A stretch of 56,748 nt of DNA from Phreatobacter sp. (GCF_022843985.1 NZ_JALHMP010000028.1:1-56748), one strand, 5' to 3'; counted from the first letter of the stretch, positions 43,486 through 53,770 are shown. The notes: a model not told the origin generated them from the letters alone. Numbers and translations: made by a program.

Positions 43486-44568
43486 ATGTTCGCCTTCCTT
43501 GCCGAATTCTCCGGCGTCTTCTCGCCGCTGAACATCTTCCGCTACATCACGTTCCGCACCGGCGGGGCCATTTTCACGGCCCTGATCTTCGTCTTCCTGT
43601 TCGGTCCGGGCCTGATCCAGCTCCTGCGCCTCAAACAGGGCAAGGGCCAGCCGATCCGCGCCGACGGGCCGGAGTCGCACCAGGCCAAGAAGGGCACGCC
43701 CACCATGGGCGGCCTGATGATCCTCTCCGGCCTGCTGGTGGCGACGCTGCTCTGGGCCAATCTGCGCAGCCCCTATGTCTGGATCCTGCTCTTCGTCATG
43801 CTCGGCTTCGGCGCCATCGGCTTCTATGACGATTATCTCAAGGTGACCAAGCAGAGCCATGCAGGCTTCTCCAGCAAGGCCCGGCTGGCGCTGGAATTCC
43901 TCATTGCCGGCCTCGCCGTCACCGCGGTGATGATGGTGACGCGCGAGCCGCTCAACACCTCGATCTTCTTCCCCTTCATCAAGGACCTGTCGATCAATAT
44001 CGGCTATCTGATGATACTATTCGGGGCTTTCGTCATTGTCGGGTCGGGCAATGCGGTGAACCTCACCGACGGCCTCGACGGCCTCGCCATCGTGCCGGTG
44101 ATGATCGCCGCCGGCACTTTCGGGATCATCGCCTATCTCTCCGGCAACGCCTTCTTCGCCAATTACCTGCAGATCACCCATGTGCCCGGCACCGGCGAGA
44201 TCATCGTCATCATCGGGGCGCTGATAGGGGCCGGCCTCGGCTTCCTGTGGTTCAACGCGCCCCCCGCCCAGATCTTCATGGGCGATACCGGCTCGCTGGC
44301 TCTGGGCGGCCTCATCGGCACCATCGCCGTGGCGGTGAAGCACGAGATCGTGCTGCTCGTCGTCGGCGGCCTCTTCGTGCTCGAGGCGGTCTCGGTCATC
44401 GTCCAGGTCGTTTCCTACAAGCTCACCGGCAAGCGCGTCTTCCGCATGGCGCCGATCCACCACCATTTCGAGAAGAAGGGCTGGTCCGAGTCGCAGGTCG
44501 TGGTCCGCTTCTGGATCATCGCCTTCGTCCTCGCACTGGCCGGCCTGTCGACGCTGAAGCTGCGGTGA
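43486..44568 (+). CDS. mraY: Phospho-MurNAc-pentapeptide transferase MraY
   Basis: 360 residues from ATG 43486, the usual family length; a GTG at 43435 would add 17 polar residues. There are ten hydrophobic segments. Conserved parts include [13 protein letters not shown], the FYDDYLK Asp-Asp pair, [25 protein letters not shown] and [11 protein letters not shown]. It makes lipid I at the inner membrane. It is one nucleotide from murD. Confidence 0.96.
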   Translation: MFAFLAEFSGVFSPLNIFRYITFRTGGAIFTALIFVFLFGPGLIQLLRLKQGKGQPIRADGPESHQAKKGTPTMGGLMILSGLLVATLLWANLRSPYVWILLFVMLGFGAIGFYDDYLKVTKQSHAGFSSKARLALEFLIAGLAVTAVMMVTREPLNTSIFFPFIKDLSINIGYLMILFGAFVIVGSGNAVNLTDGLDGLAIVPVMIAAGTFGIIAYLSGNAFFANYLQITHVPGTGEIIVIIGALIGAGLGFLWFNAPPAQIFMGDTGSLALGGLIGTIAVAVKHEIVLLVVGGLFVLEAVSVIVQVVSYKLTGKRVFRMAPIHHHFEKKGWSESQVVVRFWIIAFVLALAGLSTLKLR

Positions 44569-44569
44569 C

Positions 44570-45964
44570 ATGATCCCCGTCTCCACCTTCAAGGGCGCCA
44601 CCGTCGCCGTCTTCGGCCTCGGTGGCTCGGGCCTCGCCACCTGCGCCGCGCTGGCGGCCGGCGGCGCCCGCGTCATCGCCTGGGACGACAGTTCCGCTTC
44701 CGTCGCCAGGGCCGCCGCGGCCGGCCACGAGACTGCCGACCTGCGCGGCCTCGACTGGTCCGGCGTCGCCGCCCTGGTCCTCGCCCCCGGCGTGCCGCTG
44801 ACCCATCCGGCGCCGCACTGGAGCGTCGGCCTCGCCCATGCCCGCGGCGTCGAGATCCTCGGCGACATCGAGCTCTTCTGCCGCGAGCGCCGCGCCACCA
44901 CGCCGCACGCGCCCTTCGTCGCCATCACCGGCACCAACGGCAAGTCGACCACAACGGCGCTGATCACCCACATCCTCGGCGCGGGCGGCCGCGATCCGCA
45001 GATGGGCGGCAATATCGGCACGGCGATCCTGTCGCTCAGCCCCCCCGCCGCCGGCCGCAGCCATGTCATCGAATGCTCCTCCTTCCAGATCGACCTGACA
45101 CCCTCGATCGACCCTTCCGTCGGCATCTGCCTCAATATCACGCCCGACCATCTCGACCGCCACGGCACGCTCGACCTCTATGCCGGCGTCAAGGAGCGGC
45201 TCGTCGCCGGCGTGCAGCCGGGCGGCACCGCCATTCTCGGCATCGACGACCGCCACAGCCAGGCCATGGCCGACCGCGCCGAGCGTGCCGGGCACCGCAC
45301 CGTGCGCATCTCCATCCGCAATCCCGTCGCCGACGGTCTCTGCCTCGACGGGGCCGACATTCTCCGCATGAAGGCGGGGGCGGCGGTGGAGCGGTTCTCC
45401 CTCGCCAATGCGGGGGCCCTGCGCGGCACCCACAATGCCCAGAACGCCATGGCCGCCTATGCCGCCTGCGAGGCGCTCGGCCTGACCCATGGCGAGATCG
45501 TCCGCGCCATGCTGACCTTTCCCGGCCTCGCCCACCGCATGGAGCAGGTCGGGCGGATCGGCGCCGTGCTCTTCGTCAACGATTCCAAGGCGACCAATGC
45601 TGATTCCGCCGAGAAGGCGCTGGCCGCCTTCTCCGACATCTACTGGATCGCCGGCGGCACCCCGAAGGAGGGCGGCATCGCCCCGCTGGCGCGCTTCTTC
45701 CCGCGCATCCGCAAGTCCTACCTGATCGGCCAGTCGGCCGAGGATTTCGCCCGGACCCTCGGCGCCCATCCCCATGTCGTCGCCGGCACGCTCGACAAGG
45801 CGGTGGCCCTGGCGGCGGCCGATGCCGCGGCGGACGGCGCCGCCAATCCTGTCGTCCTGCTCTCGCCGGCCTGCGCCAGCTACGACCAGTTCCCCAATTT
45901 CGAGGTGCGCGGCAAGGCTTTCCGCGACCTCGTGCTCGCCATGCCGGGTGTGGAGAAGGCCTGA
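44570..45964 (+). CDS. murD: UDP-MurNAc-L-Ala:D-Glu ligase MurD
   Basis: 464 residues. An N-terminal Rossmann part ([17 protein letters not shown]), ATP loop [13 protein letters not shown], the ECSSFQID motif, [10 protein letters not shown], and the C-terminal [16 protein letters not shown] typical of MurD. It adds D-Glu to UDP-MurNAc-Ala. The stop is followed by a 347-nt gap holding dispersed repeat copy B. Confidence 0.95.
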   Translation: MIPVSTFKGATVAVFGLGGSGLATCAALAAGGARVIAWDDSSASVARAAAAGHETADLRGLDWSGVAALVLAPGVPLTHPAPHWSVGLAHARGVEILGDIELFCRERRATTPHAPFVAITGTNGKSTTTALITHILGAGGRDPQMGGNIGTAILSLSPPAAGRSHVIECSSFQIDLTPSIDPSVGICLNITPDHLDRHGTLDLYAGVKERLVAGVQPGGTAILGIDDRHSQAMADRAERAGHRTVRISIRNPVADGLCLDGADILRMKAGAAVERFSLANAGALRGTHNAQNAMAAYAACEALGLTHGEIVRAMLTFPGLAHRMEQVGRIGAVLFVNDSKATNADSAEKALAAFSDIYWIAGGTPKEGGIAPLARFFPRIRKSYLIGQSAEDFARTLGAHPHVVAGTLDKAVALAAADAAADGAANPVVLLSPACASYDQFPNFEVRGKAFRDLVLAMPGVEKA

Positions 45965-46015
45965 GACGGGCCATCCTCCCCGGGCGACGGACGGTCCGTT
46001 TCGGAGAGGAAAGCA

Positions 46016-46180
46016 GGGCCCGACCCTTACCCTCCCCTTGTCGCTCCGCTCCAAGGCGAGGGGGACTACGGCGTCCCGCGACGTGTTCGACGGCTGCGCC
46101 AGGCGCGTCGGATGCAGGAGGGCCTGAACGTCAAAGTCCCCCTCTCCTCGCGAGAGCGAGGGGAGGGTGCGGGTAGGGCC
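46016..46180. repeat. Dispersed palindromic repeat, copy B (murD-ftsW gap)
   Basis: Arms GGGCCCGACCCTTACCCTCCCC and GGGGAGGGTGCGGGTAGGGCC bound about 165 nt. Inner blocks GGGGGACTACGGCGTCCCG and AAAGTCCCCCTCTC correspond to parts of copy C. The gap around it shows no gene. Confidence 0.7.
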
Positions 46181-46311
46181 ATGGATGGCGTGGCTCCTGC
46201 CACCAGCAAAGACCCCGCGCGCCCCGCGCAGTTAACGAAGCGTTGAGCGGCGCCCTTTAGATTTCCTGAAAGCCGTGTCGCGGACGGCATCAGATGGAAC
46301 GGGGACGGCGC

Positions 46312-47460
46312 ATGATCTCCAGGGCTGAACGCACGGCCTTCGGCGAATGGTGGTGGACCGTTGACCGGTTGCTGCTCTCGGCGCTGTTCGGGCTGATGCT
46401 CGCCGGCATCGTCCTGTCGCTCGCCGCCTCGCCGGCGGTCGCCCATCGCATCGGCCTCGACACCTTCCACTTCGTCAACCGCCAGGTCTTCTTCCTGGTC
46501 CCGGCGACGATCGTGCTCATCGCCACCTCCTTCCTGTCGCCCTATTGGGTCCGGCGCCTCGCCTTCGTCGCCTTCCTCGGCGCGCTTGTCCTCGTTGTCG
46601 CGACTCTCGTCATCGGCGCCGAGATCAAGGGCTCGCGACGCTGGCTCAGTTTCGCCGGGATCGGCCTGCAGCCCTCCGAATTCCTCAAGCCCGCCTTCGT
46701 CGTGCTCGCCGCCTGGCTCTTCGCCGAGAGCGCCAAACGGCCGGAAATGCCGGCCAACCTTCTCGCCATGCTGCTCCTCGGCGCCACCGTGACGCCGCTG
46801 ATCCTGCAGCCCGATGTCGGCCAGACCTCGCTCGTCATCGCCGTCTGGGCGGCGCTGTTCTTCATGGCGGGCATGCGCTGGCTCTGGGTCTTCGGCCTGG
46901 CCGGGGTCGGCGCTGCCGGCATCGCCGCCGCCTATTTCACCTTCCCGCATGTGCGCCGCCGCATCGACAAGTTCATGGAGCCGGGCACCGCCGACACCTT
47001 CCAGGTCGACGTCGCCATCGACGCCTTCCAGCAGGGCGGCTGGTTCGGCAAGGGACCGGGCGAGGGGACGGTCAAGCGCATCATCCCCGACAGCCATACC
47101 GACTTCATCTTCGCCGTGGCGGCCGAGGAGTTCGGCGCCATCCTCTGCCTGGTCATCATCGCCCTCTTCGCCTTCGTCGTGCTGCGCTCGCTGAACCATG
47201 CGCTCAAGGACGAGGACCCGTTCTGCCGCTTCGCCGTCGCCGGGCTCGCCATCCTCTTCGGCCTGCAGAGCTGCATCAACCTGATGGTCAACCTCCACCT
47301 GATCCCGCCGAAGGGTATGACCCTGCCTTTCGTCTCCTATGGCGGTTCCTCGCTGATCGCGCTGGCCTTCGGCATGGGCATGCTCATCGCCCTGACCCGG
47401 CGACGGCCGCGTGCCGAGACGCTGGCCGAGCTTCATCATTACCAGGCGAACCGGGGCTGA
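46312..47460 (+). CDS. ftsW: Lipid II polymerase FtsW (SEDS family)
   Basis: 382 residues from ATG 46312, which gives the usual start MISRAERTAFGEWWWTVDR; ATG 46294 is 6 codons upstream. Nine to ten membrane helices are present. SEDS motifs include GSRRWLSFAGIGLQPSEFLK, QPDVGQTSLVIAVW, and the C-terminal PFVSYGGSSLIALAFGMGM. It polymerises septal glycan together with FtsI. It has one nucleotide to murG. Confidence 0.95.
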   Translation: MISRAERTAFGEWWWTVDRLLLSALFGLMLAGIVLSLAASPAVAHRIGLDTFHFVNRQVFFLVPATIVLIATSFLSPYWVRRLAFVAFLGALVLVVATLVIGAEIKGSRRWLSFAGIGLQPSEFLKPAFVVLAAWLFAESAKRPEMPANLLAMLLLGATVTPLILQPDVGQTSLVIAVWAALFFMAGMRWLWVFGLAGVGAAGIAAAYFTFPHVRRRIDKFMEPGTADTFQVDVAIDAFQQGGWFGKGPGEGTVKRIIPDSHTDFIFAVAAEEFGAILCLVIIALFAFVVLRSLNHALKDEDPFCRFAVAGLAILFGLQSCINLMVNLHLIPPKGMTLPFVSYGGSSLIALAFGMGMLIALTRRRPRAETLAELHHYQANRG

Positions 47461-47461
47461 C

Positions 47462-48565
47462 ATGAAGCAGCCCCTCGTCCTTGTCTGCGCCGGCGGCACC
47501 GGCGGCCATCTCTTCCCCGCCGAGGCCCTGGCGGTGGCGCTTTCCGCCCGCGGCTGCCTCGTCGATCTCGTCACCGACGAGCGGGCGGAGAAATATGGCC
47601 GCGCCTTTCCCGCCCGCGCCACCCACATCGTCTCTTCCGCGACCATCGCCTCGAAGAACCCGATCGCCCTGGCGAAGGCCCTCTTCGCGCTCGGCAGCGG
47701 CTATCTCCATGCCCGCAAGATCATCACCGTGCTGAAGCCCGCTGCCGTGATCGGCTTCGGCGGCTATCCGACGCTGCCGCCGCTGTTCGCGGCGACGCAG
47801 GTCGGCGTGCCGACCCTGATCCATGACCAGAACGCCGTGATGGGCCGCGCCAACCGCCAGCTCTCCGGCCGCGTCACCGCCATCGCCACCTCCTTCCCCG
47901 GCGTCCTCGACGGCAACCCGGCGCTCGCCGCCAAGGCGACCTTCACCGGCAATCCCGTCCGCCCGATGGTCATCGCCGCCGCCGCGACCCCCTATGATGC
48001 ACCGCTGTCCGGCGGGCCGTTCCGGCTCTGTGTCTTCGGCGGCAGCCAGGGCGCCCGGGTCATGAGCGAAATCGTGCCGGCGGCGCTCGAACAGGTGGAT
48101 GCGGCGCTGCGCGCCCGCCTGCAGGTCGTGCAGCAGGCCCGCGCCGAGGACCAGGCCGCGGTCGAGGCGACCTATGACCGGCTCGGGGTGAGCGCCGCGG
48201 TCGCGCCCTTCTTCGTCGATCTGCCGGACCGTCTCGCGGCGGCCCATCTCGTCATCGCCCGCTCCGGCGCCTCGACCGTGGCCGAACTCTCGGTCATCGG
48301 ACGGCCCTCCATCCTGGTGCCGCTGCCCCATGCGCTCGACCAGGACCAGCTGATGAACGCCGCCACCCTGGCCGCGGCGGGCGCCGCCACGGTGGTCAAG
48401 CAGGCCGATTTCACGCCGGACTGGCTCGCCGGCGAACTCTCCCGGCTGCTCGCCGATCCGACGCCCCTCGCCGCCGCCGCCGCCGCTGCCCGCGCCCAGG
48501 GCCATGCCGACGCCGCCGACCGGCTCGCCGATCTGGTGATGAAGACGGCGGGGCTGGTGTCGTGA
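47462..48565 (+). CDS. murG: Lipid II-forming glycosyltransferase MurG
   Basis: 367 residues from ATG 47462, one base after the ftsW stop. The N-terminal GGTGGHLFPAEALA loop, HDQNAVMGRANR, and the C-terminal donor site GGSQGARVMSEIVPAAL and RSGASTVAEL are all MurG features. It transfers GlcNAc from UDP to lipid I on the inner membrane face. Repeat copy C follows. Confidence 0.96.
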   Translation: MKQPLVLVCAGGTGGHLFPAEALAVALSARGCLVDLVTDERAEKYGRAFPARATHIVSSATIASKNPIALAKALFALGSGYLHARKIITVLKPAAVIGFGGYPTLPPLFAATQVGVPTLIHDQNAVMGRANRQLSGRVTAIATSFPGVLDGNPALAAKATFTGNPVRPMVIAAAATPYDAPLSGGPFRLCVFGGSQGARVMSEIVPAALEQVDAALRARLQVVQQARAEDQAAVEATYDRLGVSAAVAPFFVDLPDRLAAAHLVIARSGASTVAELSVIGRPSILVPLPHALDQDQLMNAATLAAAGAATVVKQADFTPDWLAGELSRLLADPTPLAAAAAAARAQGHADAADRLADLVMKTAGLVS

Positions 48566-48580
48566 CGTCTCGCCTGGAAT

Positions 48581-48734
48581 GCCCCTCCCGCACCCTCCCC
48601 GCGCTCCGCGCGGAGAGGGGGACTACGGCCTCCCGGGTACCCGTCCGGCCTTTGCGCCAGGCACGACGCTCGCATGGGCTCGCCGCCGTCATAGTCTCCC
48701 TCTCCGCGCAGCGGGGAGGGTAAGGGTGGGGCCC
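48581..48734. repeat. Dispersed palindromic repeat, copy C (murG-murC gap)
   Basis: Arms GCCCCTCCCGCACCCTCCCC and GGGGAGGGTAAGGGTGGGGC bound about 154 nt. It shares the GAGAGGGGGACTACGGC and TAGTCTCCCTCTCC blocks with the other two copies and is itself a long imperfect palindrome. No gene lies in the 264-nt gap. Confidence 0.7.
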
Positions 48735-48829
48735 TTCTGGCCTCGATTGCCCAGCCTGCTTTCGACCTTCATGCAGCCCCAATTCTCCCGCTTCTGACCG
48801 CACCCTCCGCCTCCGCAAGAAGACGCCCC

Positions 48830-50239
48830 ATGAAACTGCCCCGCGACATCGGACCCATCCACTTCATCGGCATCGGCGGCATCGGCATGTCCGGCATCGC
48901 CGAGGTGCTGCTCAATCTCGGCTACAAGGTGCAGGGTTCCGATGCCGCCGAGGGCTACACGATCAAGCGGCTGAAGGACCGGGGCGCCACCATCACCATC
49001 GGCCATGCCGCCGAGAACCTCGCCGCCGCCGAGGTCGTGGTCGTCTCCACCGCCATCCGCCGCGACAATCCCGAGCTCGTCGCCGCCCGCGAGCGGCGCA
49101 TTCCCGTCGTCCGCCGCGCCGAGATGCTGGCCGAGCTGATGCGGCTGAAATCCTGCGTCGCCATTGCCGGCACCCATGGCAAGACGACGACGACCTCGAT
49201 GGTCTCGACGCTGCTCGACGCCGGCGGCTTCGATCCCACCATCGTCAATGGCGGCATCATCAATGCCCTCGGCACCAATGCCCGCCTCGGCGCCGGCAAC
49301 TGGATGGTGGTCGAGGCCGACGAAAGTGACGGCTCCTTCCTGAAGCTGCCGGCCGACGTCGCCATCGTCACCAATATCGACCCCGAGCACCTCGACCATT
49401 ACGGCAATTTCGATGCGGTGAAGACGGCCTTCCGGTCCTTCATCGAGAACCTGCCCTTCTACGGCTTCGGCGTCATGTGCATCGACCACCCGGTGGTGCA
49501 GGACATGGTCGGCGCCATCGCCGATCGCCGGGTCGTCACCTATGGCGAGAATCCCCAGGCCGACGTGCGCCTCCTCGACGTCGACCTCACCGGCGGCCAG
49601 TGCCGGTTCAAGGTGCAGTTCCGCGACCGCACCGGCGCCCTCCGCGAGGAGATCGACGACCTCGTCCTGCCCATGCCCGGCCGCCACAATGCGCTCAACG
49701 CCACTGCCGCCATTGCCGTGGCCCACGAGCTCGGCATGGCCGGCCCGCAGATCCGCAAGGCGCTCGCCGGCTTCGGCGGCGTCAAGCGCCGTTTCACCCG
49801 CACCGGCGCCTGGAACGGCGCCACCATCTTCGACGATTACGGCCACCATCCCGTGGAGATCGCGGCGGTGCTGAAGGCGGCCCGCGCCTCCACCGGCAGC
49901 CAGGTCATCGCCATCGTCCAGCCGCACCGCTACACGCGCCTCGCCTCGCTGTTCAACGAGTTCTGCACCTGCTTCAACGATGCCGACCATGTCATCGTCG
50001 CCGATGTCTATGCGGCCGGCGAACAGCCGATCCCCGGCGCCTCGCGCGACGACCTCGTCTCCGGCCTGCGGACGCGCGGCCATAAGTCGGTCATGGCGCT
50101 GGAGAGCCCGGCACGCCTCGCCAGCATCGTCGCCGGCCTCGCCCGGCCGGGCGACTACGTCATCTTCCTCGGCGCCGGCAACATCACCCAATGGGCCTAC
50201 GCCCTGCCGGGCGAGCTCGAGAAGCTGGCGCGCGACTGA
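48830..50239 (+). CDS. murC: UDP-MurNAc:L-Ala ligase MurC
   Basis: 469 residues. Opening [25 protein letters not shown] loop [47 protein letters not shown] and the C-terminal [11 protein letters not shown] identify MurC. It adds the first stem residue, L-Ala. The ribosome site is weak. It follows repeat copy C, so it may have separate transcription. Confidence 0.96.
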   Translation: MKLPRDIGPIHFIGIGGIGMSGIAEVLLNLGYKVQGSDAAEGYTIKRLKDRGATITIGHAAENLAAAEVVVVSTAIRRDNPELVAARERRIPVVRRAEMLAELMRLKSCVAIAGTHGKTTTTSMVSTLLDAGGFDPTIVNGGIINALGTNARLGAGNWMVVEADESDGSFLKLPADVAIVTNIDPEHLDHYGNFDAVKTAFRSFIENLPFYGFGVMCIDHPVVQDMVGAIADRRVVTYGENPQADVRLLDVDLTGGQCRFKVQFRDRTGALREEIDDLVLPMPGRHNALNATAAIAVAHELGMAGPQIRKALAGFGGVKRRFTRTGAWNGATIFDDYGHHPVEIAAVLKAARASTGSQVIAIVQPHRYTRLASLFNEFCTCFNDADHVIVADVYAAGEQPIPGASRDDLVSGLRTRGHKSVMALESPARLASIVAGLARPGDYVIFLGAGNITQWAYALPGELEKLARD

Positions 50240-50269
50240 ACGGCCGGGGCAAGACGCGGAGGGCCGCCC

Positions 50270-51193
50270 ATGTTCGACGACATCACGCCGCTGCTGCGCC
50301 GCCTCGCGCCGGACCTGCGCGGCCGCCTCGCCGCCAACGAGCCGCTGGCGCCGCTGACCTGGTTCCGCGTCGGCGGGCCGGCCCAGATCCTCTTCACGCC
50401 CGAGGACGAGGCCGACCTCGCCTATGCCCTGTCGCGATTTCCCGCCGACCTGCCGGTCATGCCGGTCGGCGTCGGCTCCAACCTCATCGTCCGCGACGGC
50501 GGCGTCGCGGGGATCGTCGTGCGCCTGCGTCCCCGCGGCTTCGGCGAGGTGACGGTCGCCGGCACGCGCATCACCGCCGGCGCCGTGGCCCCCGACAAGC
50601 GCGTGGCGGAGGCGGCGGCCGCCGCCGGCCTCGGCGGGCTCGAATTCTACCACGGCATTCCCGGCACGATCGGCGGCGCCCTCACCATGAATGCCGGCGC
50701 CAATGGCGGCGAGACCAAGGACGTGCTGGTCGAGGCGCGTGCCGTCGCCCGCGACGGTGCCGTGCTGACCTTCACCAATGCCGCCATGAATTTCGCCTAC
50801 CGCAAGTCCGATGTCGGCCGCCCGGTGATCTTCACCGGCGCCGTCTTTCAGGGGCTGCCCACCGACCCCGCCGTCATCCGCGAACGCATGGACGCCGTGC
50901 AGCACCACCGCGAGACGGTGCAGCCGATCCGCGAGAAGACCGGCGGCTCCACCTTCAAGAACCCGCCCGGCCATTCCGCCTGGAAGCTCATCGACGCCGC
51001 CGGCTGCAGGGGCCTCCGCCTCGGCGGCGCGCAGGTGTCGGAGATGCATTGCAACTTCCTCATCAACACCGGCACCGCCACCGCCGCCGACATCGAGGCG
51101 CTGGGCGAGGAGGTGCGCCGGCGGGTGAAGGAGACGAGCGGCGTCGAGCTGCAGTGGGAGATCAAGCGGGTGGGTGTAAGCGGTAAGGCGTAA
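50270..51193 (+). CDS. murB: UDP-N-acetylenolpyruvoylglucosamine reductase MurB
   Basis: 307 residues with GGAGGG before the ATG. FAD-binding regions [15 protein letters not shown] and [15 protein letters not shown], the [20 protein letters not shown] segment, YRKSDVG, and [17 protein letters not shown] with the catalytic Ser mark a type I MurB. It makes UDP-MurNAc. A toxin-antitoxin pair follows where ddl would normally be. Confidence 0.95.
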   Translation: MFDDITPLLRRLAPDLRGRLAANEPLAPLTWFRVGGPAQILFTPEDEADLAYALSRFPADLPVMPVGVGSNLIVRDGGVAGIVVRLRPRGFGEVTVAGTRITAGAVAPDKRVAEAAAAAGLGGLEFYHGIPGTIGGALTMNAGANGGETKDVLVEARAVARDGAVLTFTNAAMNFAYRKSDVGRPVIFTGAVFQGLPTDPAVIRERMDAVQHHRETVQPIREKTGGSTFKNPPGHSAWKLIDAAGCRGLRLGGAQVSEMHCNFLINTGTATAADIEALGEEVRRRVKETSGVELQWEIKRVGVSGKA

Positions 51194-51257
51194 GACGCTT
51201 TACTGTAGGTCGAGTCGTCCCTATGTCTCACGCGACCCGTTGCGTCAGGAGGACACC

Positions 51258-51491
51258 ATGTCGAAGGCTGCTCCGAAGGTGCATGTCTCCAAGATTTCCT
51301 CGAAGAGCCAGACCGTGCTGCCGCGCGCGGTCCGCGACCACCTGAAACTCGGCCCGGGCGACAAGGTCCGCTACGTGATCACCGAAAAGGCCGTGATGAT
51401 CGAGAAGGATGACGACCTGATCGACGATCCCTTCATCACCTTCACGGAATGGGCAAGCCCCGAGGACGACGCGGCCTATGCCGACCTCTGA
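51258..51491 (+). CDS. AbrB/MazE-type antitoxin
   Basis: 77 residues from ATG 51258, directly after GGAGG at 5 nt. The SpoVT-AbrB swapped-hairpin fold is clear (VSKISSKSQTVLPRAVRDHLKLGPGDKVRYV). It would bind its own promoter. The acidic C-terminus (DDDLIDDPFITF, then SPEDDAAYADL) is the likely toxin-neutralising tail. It overlaps the toxin gene by 14 nt. It lies 64 nt after murB. Confidence 0.88.
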   Translation: MSKAAPKVHVSKISSKSQTVLPRAVRDHLKLGPGDKVRYVITEKAVMIEKDDDLIDDPFITFTEWASPEDDAAYADL

Positions 51492-51858
51492 GCCATTCGA
51501 CACGCGCCCCGGCACCATCGTCGTCGTCCCGTTTCCCTTCTCCGACCGACTGGCGGAGAAACGCCGCCCGGCCGTCGTGGTGTCGAGTGAACGGCTGGCG
51601 GCCATCGGCTTCATATGGGTCGCAATGATCACCAGCATCGGCCGCGGCGATCCCGATGCCGTCGTTGCGATATCGGAGCTAACCGGAACGGGTTTGTCGC
51701 ATCGCTCCTTTGTTCGCCCCGCCAAGATCGCCTGCATCGAGCCCGCGCGCATCCTGCGCGTCATCGGCGCCCTGCCTCCGCCGGATCTCGTCGCTGTCGT
51801 CGATCGCCTGCACGCCTTTGTCGGCACCCCTTCATCCAGCTTGGCCCGGAGCCTCTGA
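51478..51858 (+). CDS. PemK/MazF-family toxin
   Basis: 126 residues. PGTIVVVPFPFSDRLAEKRRPAVVVSS is the PemK/MazF barrel opening, with the conserved Arg-Pro-Ala-Val stretch. IWVAMITSI and SFVRPAKIACIEPARILRVIGAL complete the fold. MazF-type toxins are sequence-specific endoribonucleases. It reads through the antitoxin's last codons and ends 2 nt before ddl, so it is embedded in the dcw operon. No obvious damage is seen. Confidence 0.88.
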   Translation: MPTSEPFDTRPGTIVVVPFPFSDRLAEKRRPAVVVSSERLAAIGFIWVAMITSIGRGDPDAVVAISELTGTGLSHRSFVRPAKIACIEPARILRVIGALPPPDLVAVVDRLHAFVGTPSSSLARSL

Positions 51859-51860
51859 CC

Positions 51861-52784
51861 ATGACCAAACCCCATGTCGCCGTCCTCTATGGCGGCTGGT
51901 CCGCCGAACGCGAGGTCTCGCTCGCCTCCGGCACGGCCTGCGCCGATGCGCTGGAAAGCCGCGGCTACCGGGTGACGCGGGTTGATGTCGGCCGCGACAT
52001 CGCGCTCCGCCTGGCCGAACTGAAGCCGGACGTGGCGCTCAACGTCACCCACGGCCGCCCCGGCGAGGACGGCACGCTGGCCGGCATCCTCGAGGTCATG
52101 CAGATCCCCTACAGCCATTCCGGCGTCATGGCCTCGGCCCTGTGCATGGACAAGGCCATGGCCAAGAGGGTGATGGCGGCGGCGGGCGTGCCGGTGCCCG
52201 GCGGCCTCGTCGTGCCCCGCCGCGAGGCGGCGCGCGAACATCTCCTGCCGCGCCCCTATGTGATCAAGCCCAACACGGACGGTTCGTCCCTCGGCGTCTT
52301 CATCGTCACCAGGGACCACGAGCACCCGCCGCAGGAGCTGCACGCTGCGGACTGGGCGCTGGGCGACACCGTGCTGGTCGAGCCCTTCATCGCCGGCAAG
52401 GAACTGACCTGCGCCGTCATGGGCGATCGGGCGCTGGGCGTCATCGAGATCACCTTCGCCGGAACCTTCTACGACTACGAGGCGAAATATGCGCCGGGGG
52501 GGTCACAGCACCTGATTCCGGCGCCGCTTAAACCAAATATTTACTCTGAGGTCCAAAGACTGTCCCTCGCAGCGCATCAGGCGCTCGGCTGTAAAGGGGT
52601 CAGCCGTGCGGACTTCAGATACGACGATACGCCCGGCGGAACCGGGCAGCTCGTCTGCCTCGAAGTCAACACGCAGCCCGGGATGACCGGGACTTCGCTC
52701 GTCCCCGACATGGCCGCTCACGAAGGTGTCTCGTTCGCCGAGCTGGTCGAATGGATGGTATTGGACGCGTCTCTCGATCGTTGA
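51861..52784 (+). CDS. ddl: D-alanine--D-alanine ligase
   Basis: 307 residues from ATG 51861. The start HVAVLYGGWSAEREVSLASG, the ATP-grasp loop KPNTDGSSLGVFIV, FIAGKELTCAVMG, and the C-terminal CLEVNTQPGMTGTSLVPDMA are DdlB features. It makes D-Ala-D-Ala for MurF. Between about 52,530 and 52,660 codon choice turns AT-richer (AAA, AAT, ATT, TCT, AGA) than either side, a possible recombined patch. It overlaps ftsQ by 34 nt. Confidence 0.95.
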   Translation: MTKPHVAVLYGGWSAEREVSLASGTACADALESRGYRVTRVDVGRDIALRLAELKPDVALNVTHGRPGEDGTLAGILEVMQIPYSHSGVMASALCMDKAMAKRVMAAAGVPVPGGLVVPRREAAREHLLPRPYVIKPNTDGSSLGVFIVTRDHEHPPQELHAADWALGDTVLVEPFIAGKELTCAVMGDRALGVIEITFAGTFYDYEAKYAPGGSQHLIPAPLKPNIYSEVQRLSLAAHQALGCKGVSRADFRYDDTPGGTGQLVCLEVNTQPGMTGTSLVPDMAAHEGVSFAELVEWMVLDASLDR

Positions 52785-53770
52785 CCGCCAGGCTCGCCGG
52801 AGCCGGGGCGGACGCGCTCGCCCAGGCCAGCGACAGGCTGCGGACCTCCGCCGCCCCGTCGCGCCGGGAAGCCGCGGTCGACGGCTATTCCCGGCCGAGC
52901 GCCGCCGGGATTCGCCTGCGCCGGCTGTGGAGCCGCGCCGTCAGTCTCCGCCTGCCGCGCCGCACCGGTCTCGTCGCCACGCTCCTCCTCTTCGCCGCCA
53001 CCGGGCTCTATGGCGTCCAGCGCGGCGGTCACTGGCCGGTCGTCAACCAGGCACTGCTCGCGGTCGGTGACCGTGCCGCCAACGCCGCCGGCCTGCAGGT
53101 CCGCGGCGTCCGCCTCACCGGCAACAGCCAGATGAGCCATGCCCAGGTCCTCGAGGTCGCCGGCGTCCATCCCGAGACCTCGGTGCTGTTCTTCGACGCC
53201 GACGAGGCGCGGGAGCGCCTCAAGGCCAATTCCTGGGTCGCCGACGCCACGGTCCAGAAGCTCTATCCCGACCAGATCATGATTTCCGTGGTCGAGCGCG
53301 AGCCCTTCGCGCTGTGGCAGCGCGACGGCCGCATCCAGGTCATTGCTGCCGACGGCCGTGTCATCGTCGACCATCTCGATGCCCGCTTCCAGCACCTGCC
53401 GCTGATCGTCGGCAAGGGCGCCGAGACACGCGCCCGCGAGATCGTCGGCCTGCTCGGCGACCATCCGGATGTGGCGAAGGCGGTGCGTGCCGCCGTGCTC
53501 GTCGCCGAGCGCCGCTGGACCCTCGTCCTCAAGAACGGAATCGACGTGCGCCTGCCCGACACCGACCTCGACCGCGCCATGATCGACCTCGCGCGCCTGG
53601 ACGGCGAGCGCCGGCTGATGACGCGCGACCTCACCATGATCGACATGCGCGTGCCCGGCCGCGTCACCGTCCGCCTGTCGGAGGATGCGATGAAGGCCCA
53701 CGAGGCAGCCCTCAAGGAACGCGACCGCGAGCGCGCCCGCCGCCGCGCCCTGCAGGGCCAGCGCATATGA
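52751..53770 (+). CDS. ftsQ: Cell division protein FtsQ
   Basis: 339 residues. A basic cytoplasmic N-terminus, one membrane helix (about 76-93, TGLVATLLLFAATGLYGV), a POTRA domain (about 112-180, VRGVRLTGNSQMSHAQVLEVAGV) and the FtsQ beta domain (VVEREPFALWQRDGRIQVI). It links FtsL/FtsB to the rest of the divisome. The start lies 34 nt inside ddl, and the stop overlaps ftsA as ATGA. Confidence 0.93.
   Translation: MDGIGRVSRSLTARLAGAGADALAQASDRLRTSAAPSRREAAVDGYSRPSAAGIRLRRLWSRAVSLRLPRRTGLVATLLLFAATGLYGVQRGGHWPVVNQALLAVGDRAANAAGLQVRGVRLTGNSQMSHAQVLEVAGVHPETSVLFFDADEARERLKANSWVADATVQKLYPDQIMISVVEREPFALWQRDGRIQVIAADGRVIVDHLDARFQHLPLIVGKGAETRAREIVGLLGDHPDVAKAVRAAVLVAERRWTLVLKNGIDVRLPDTDLDRAMIDLARLDGERRLMTRDLTMIDMRVPGRVTVRLSEDAMKAHEAALKERDRERARRRALQGQRI

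Noticed and set aside
48689-51049. Very long minus-strand frames opposite murC/murB and ftsQ/ftsA/ftsZ (786 and 790 codons)
   Set aside because: Same cause: high GC leaves the antisense frames without stops. The plus-strand genes are unmistakable.
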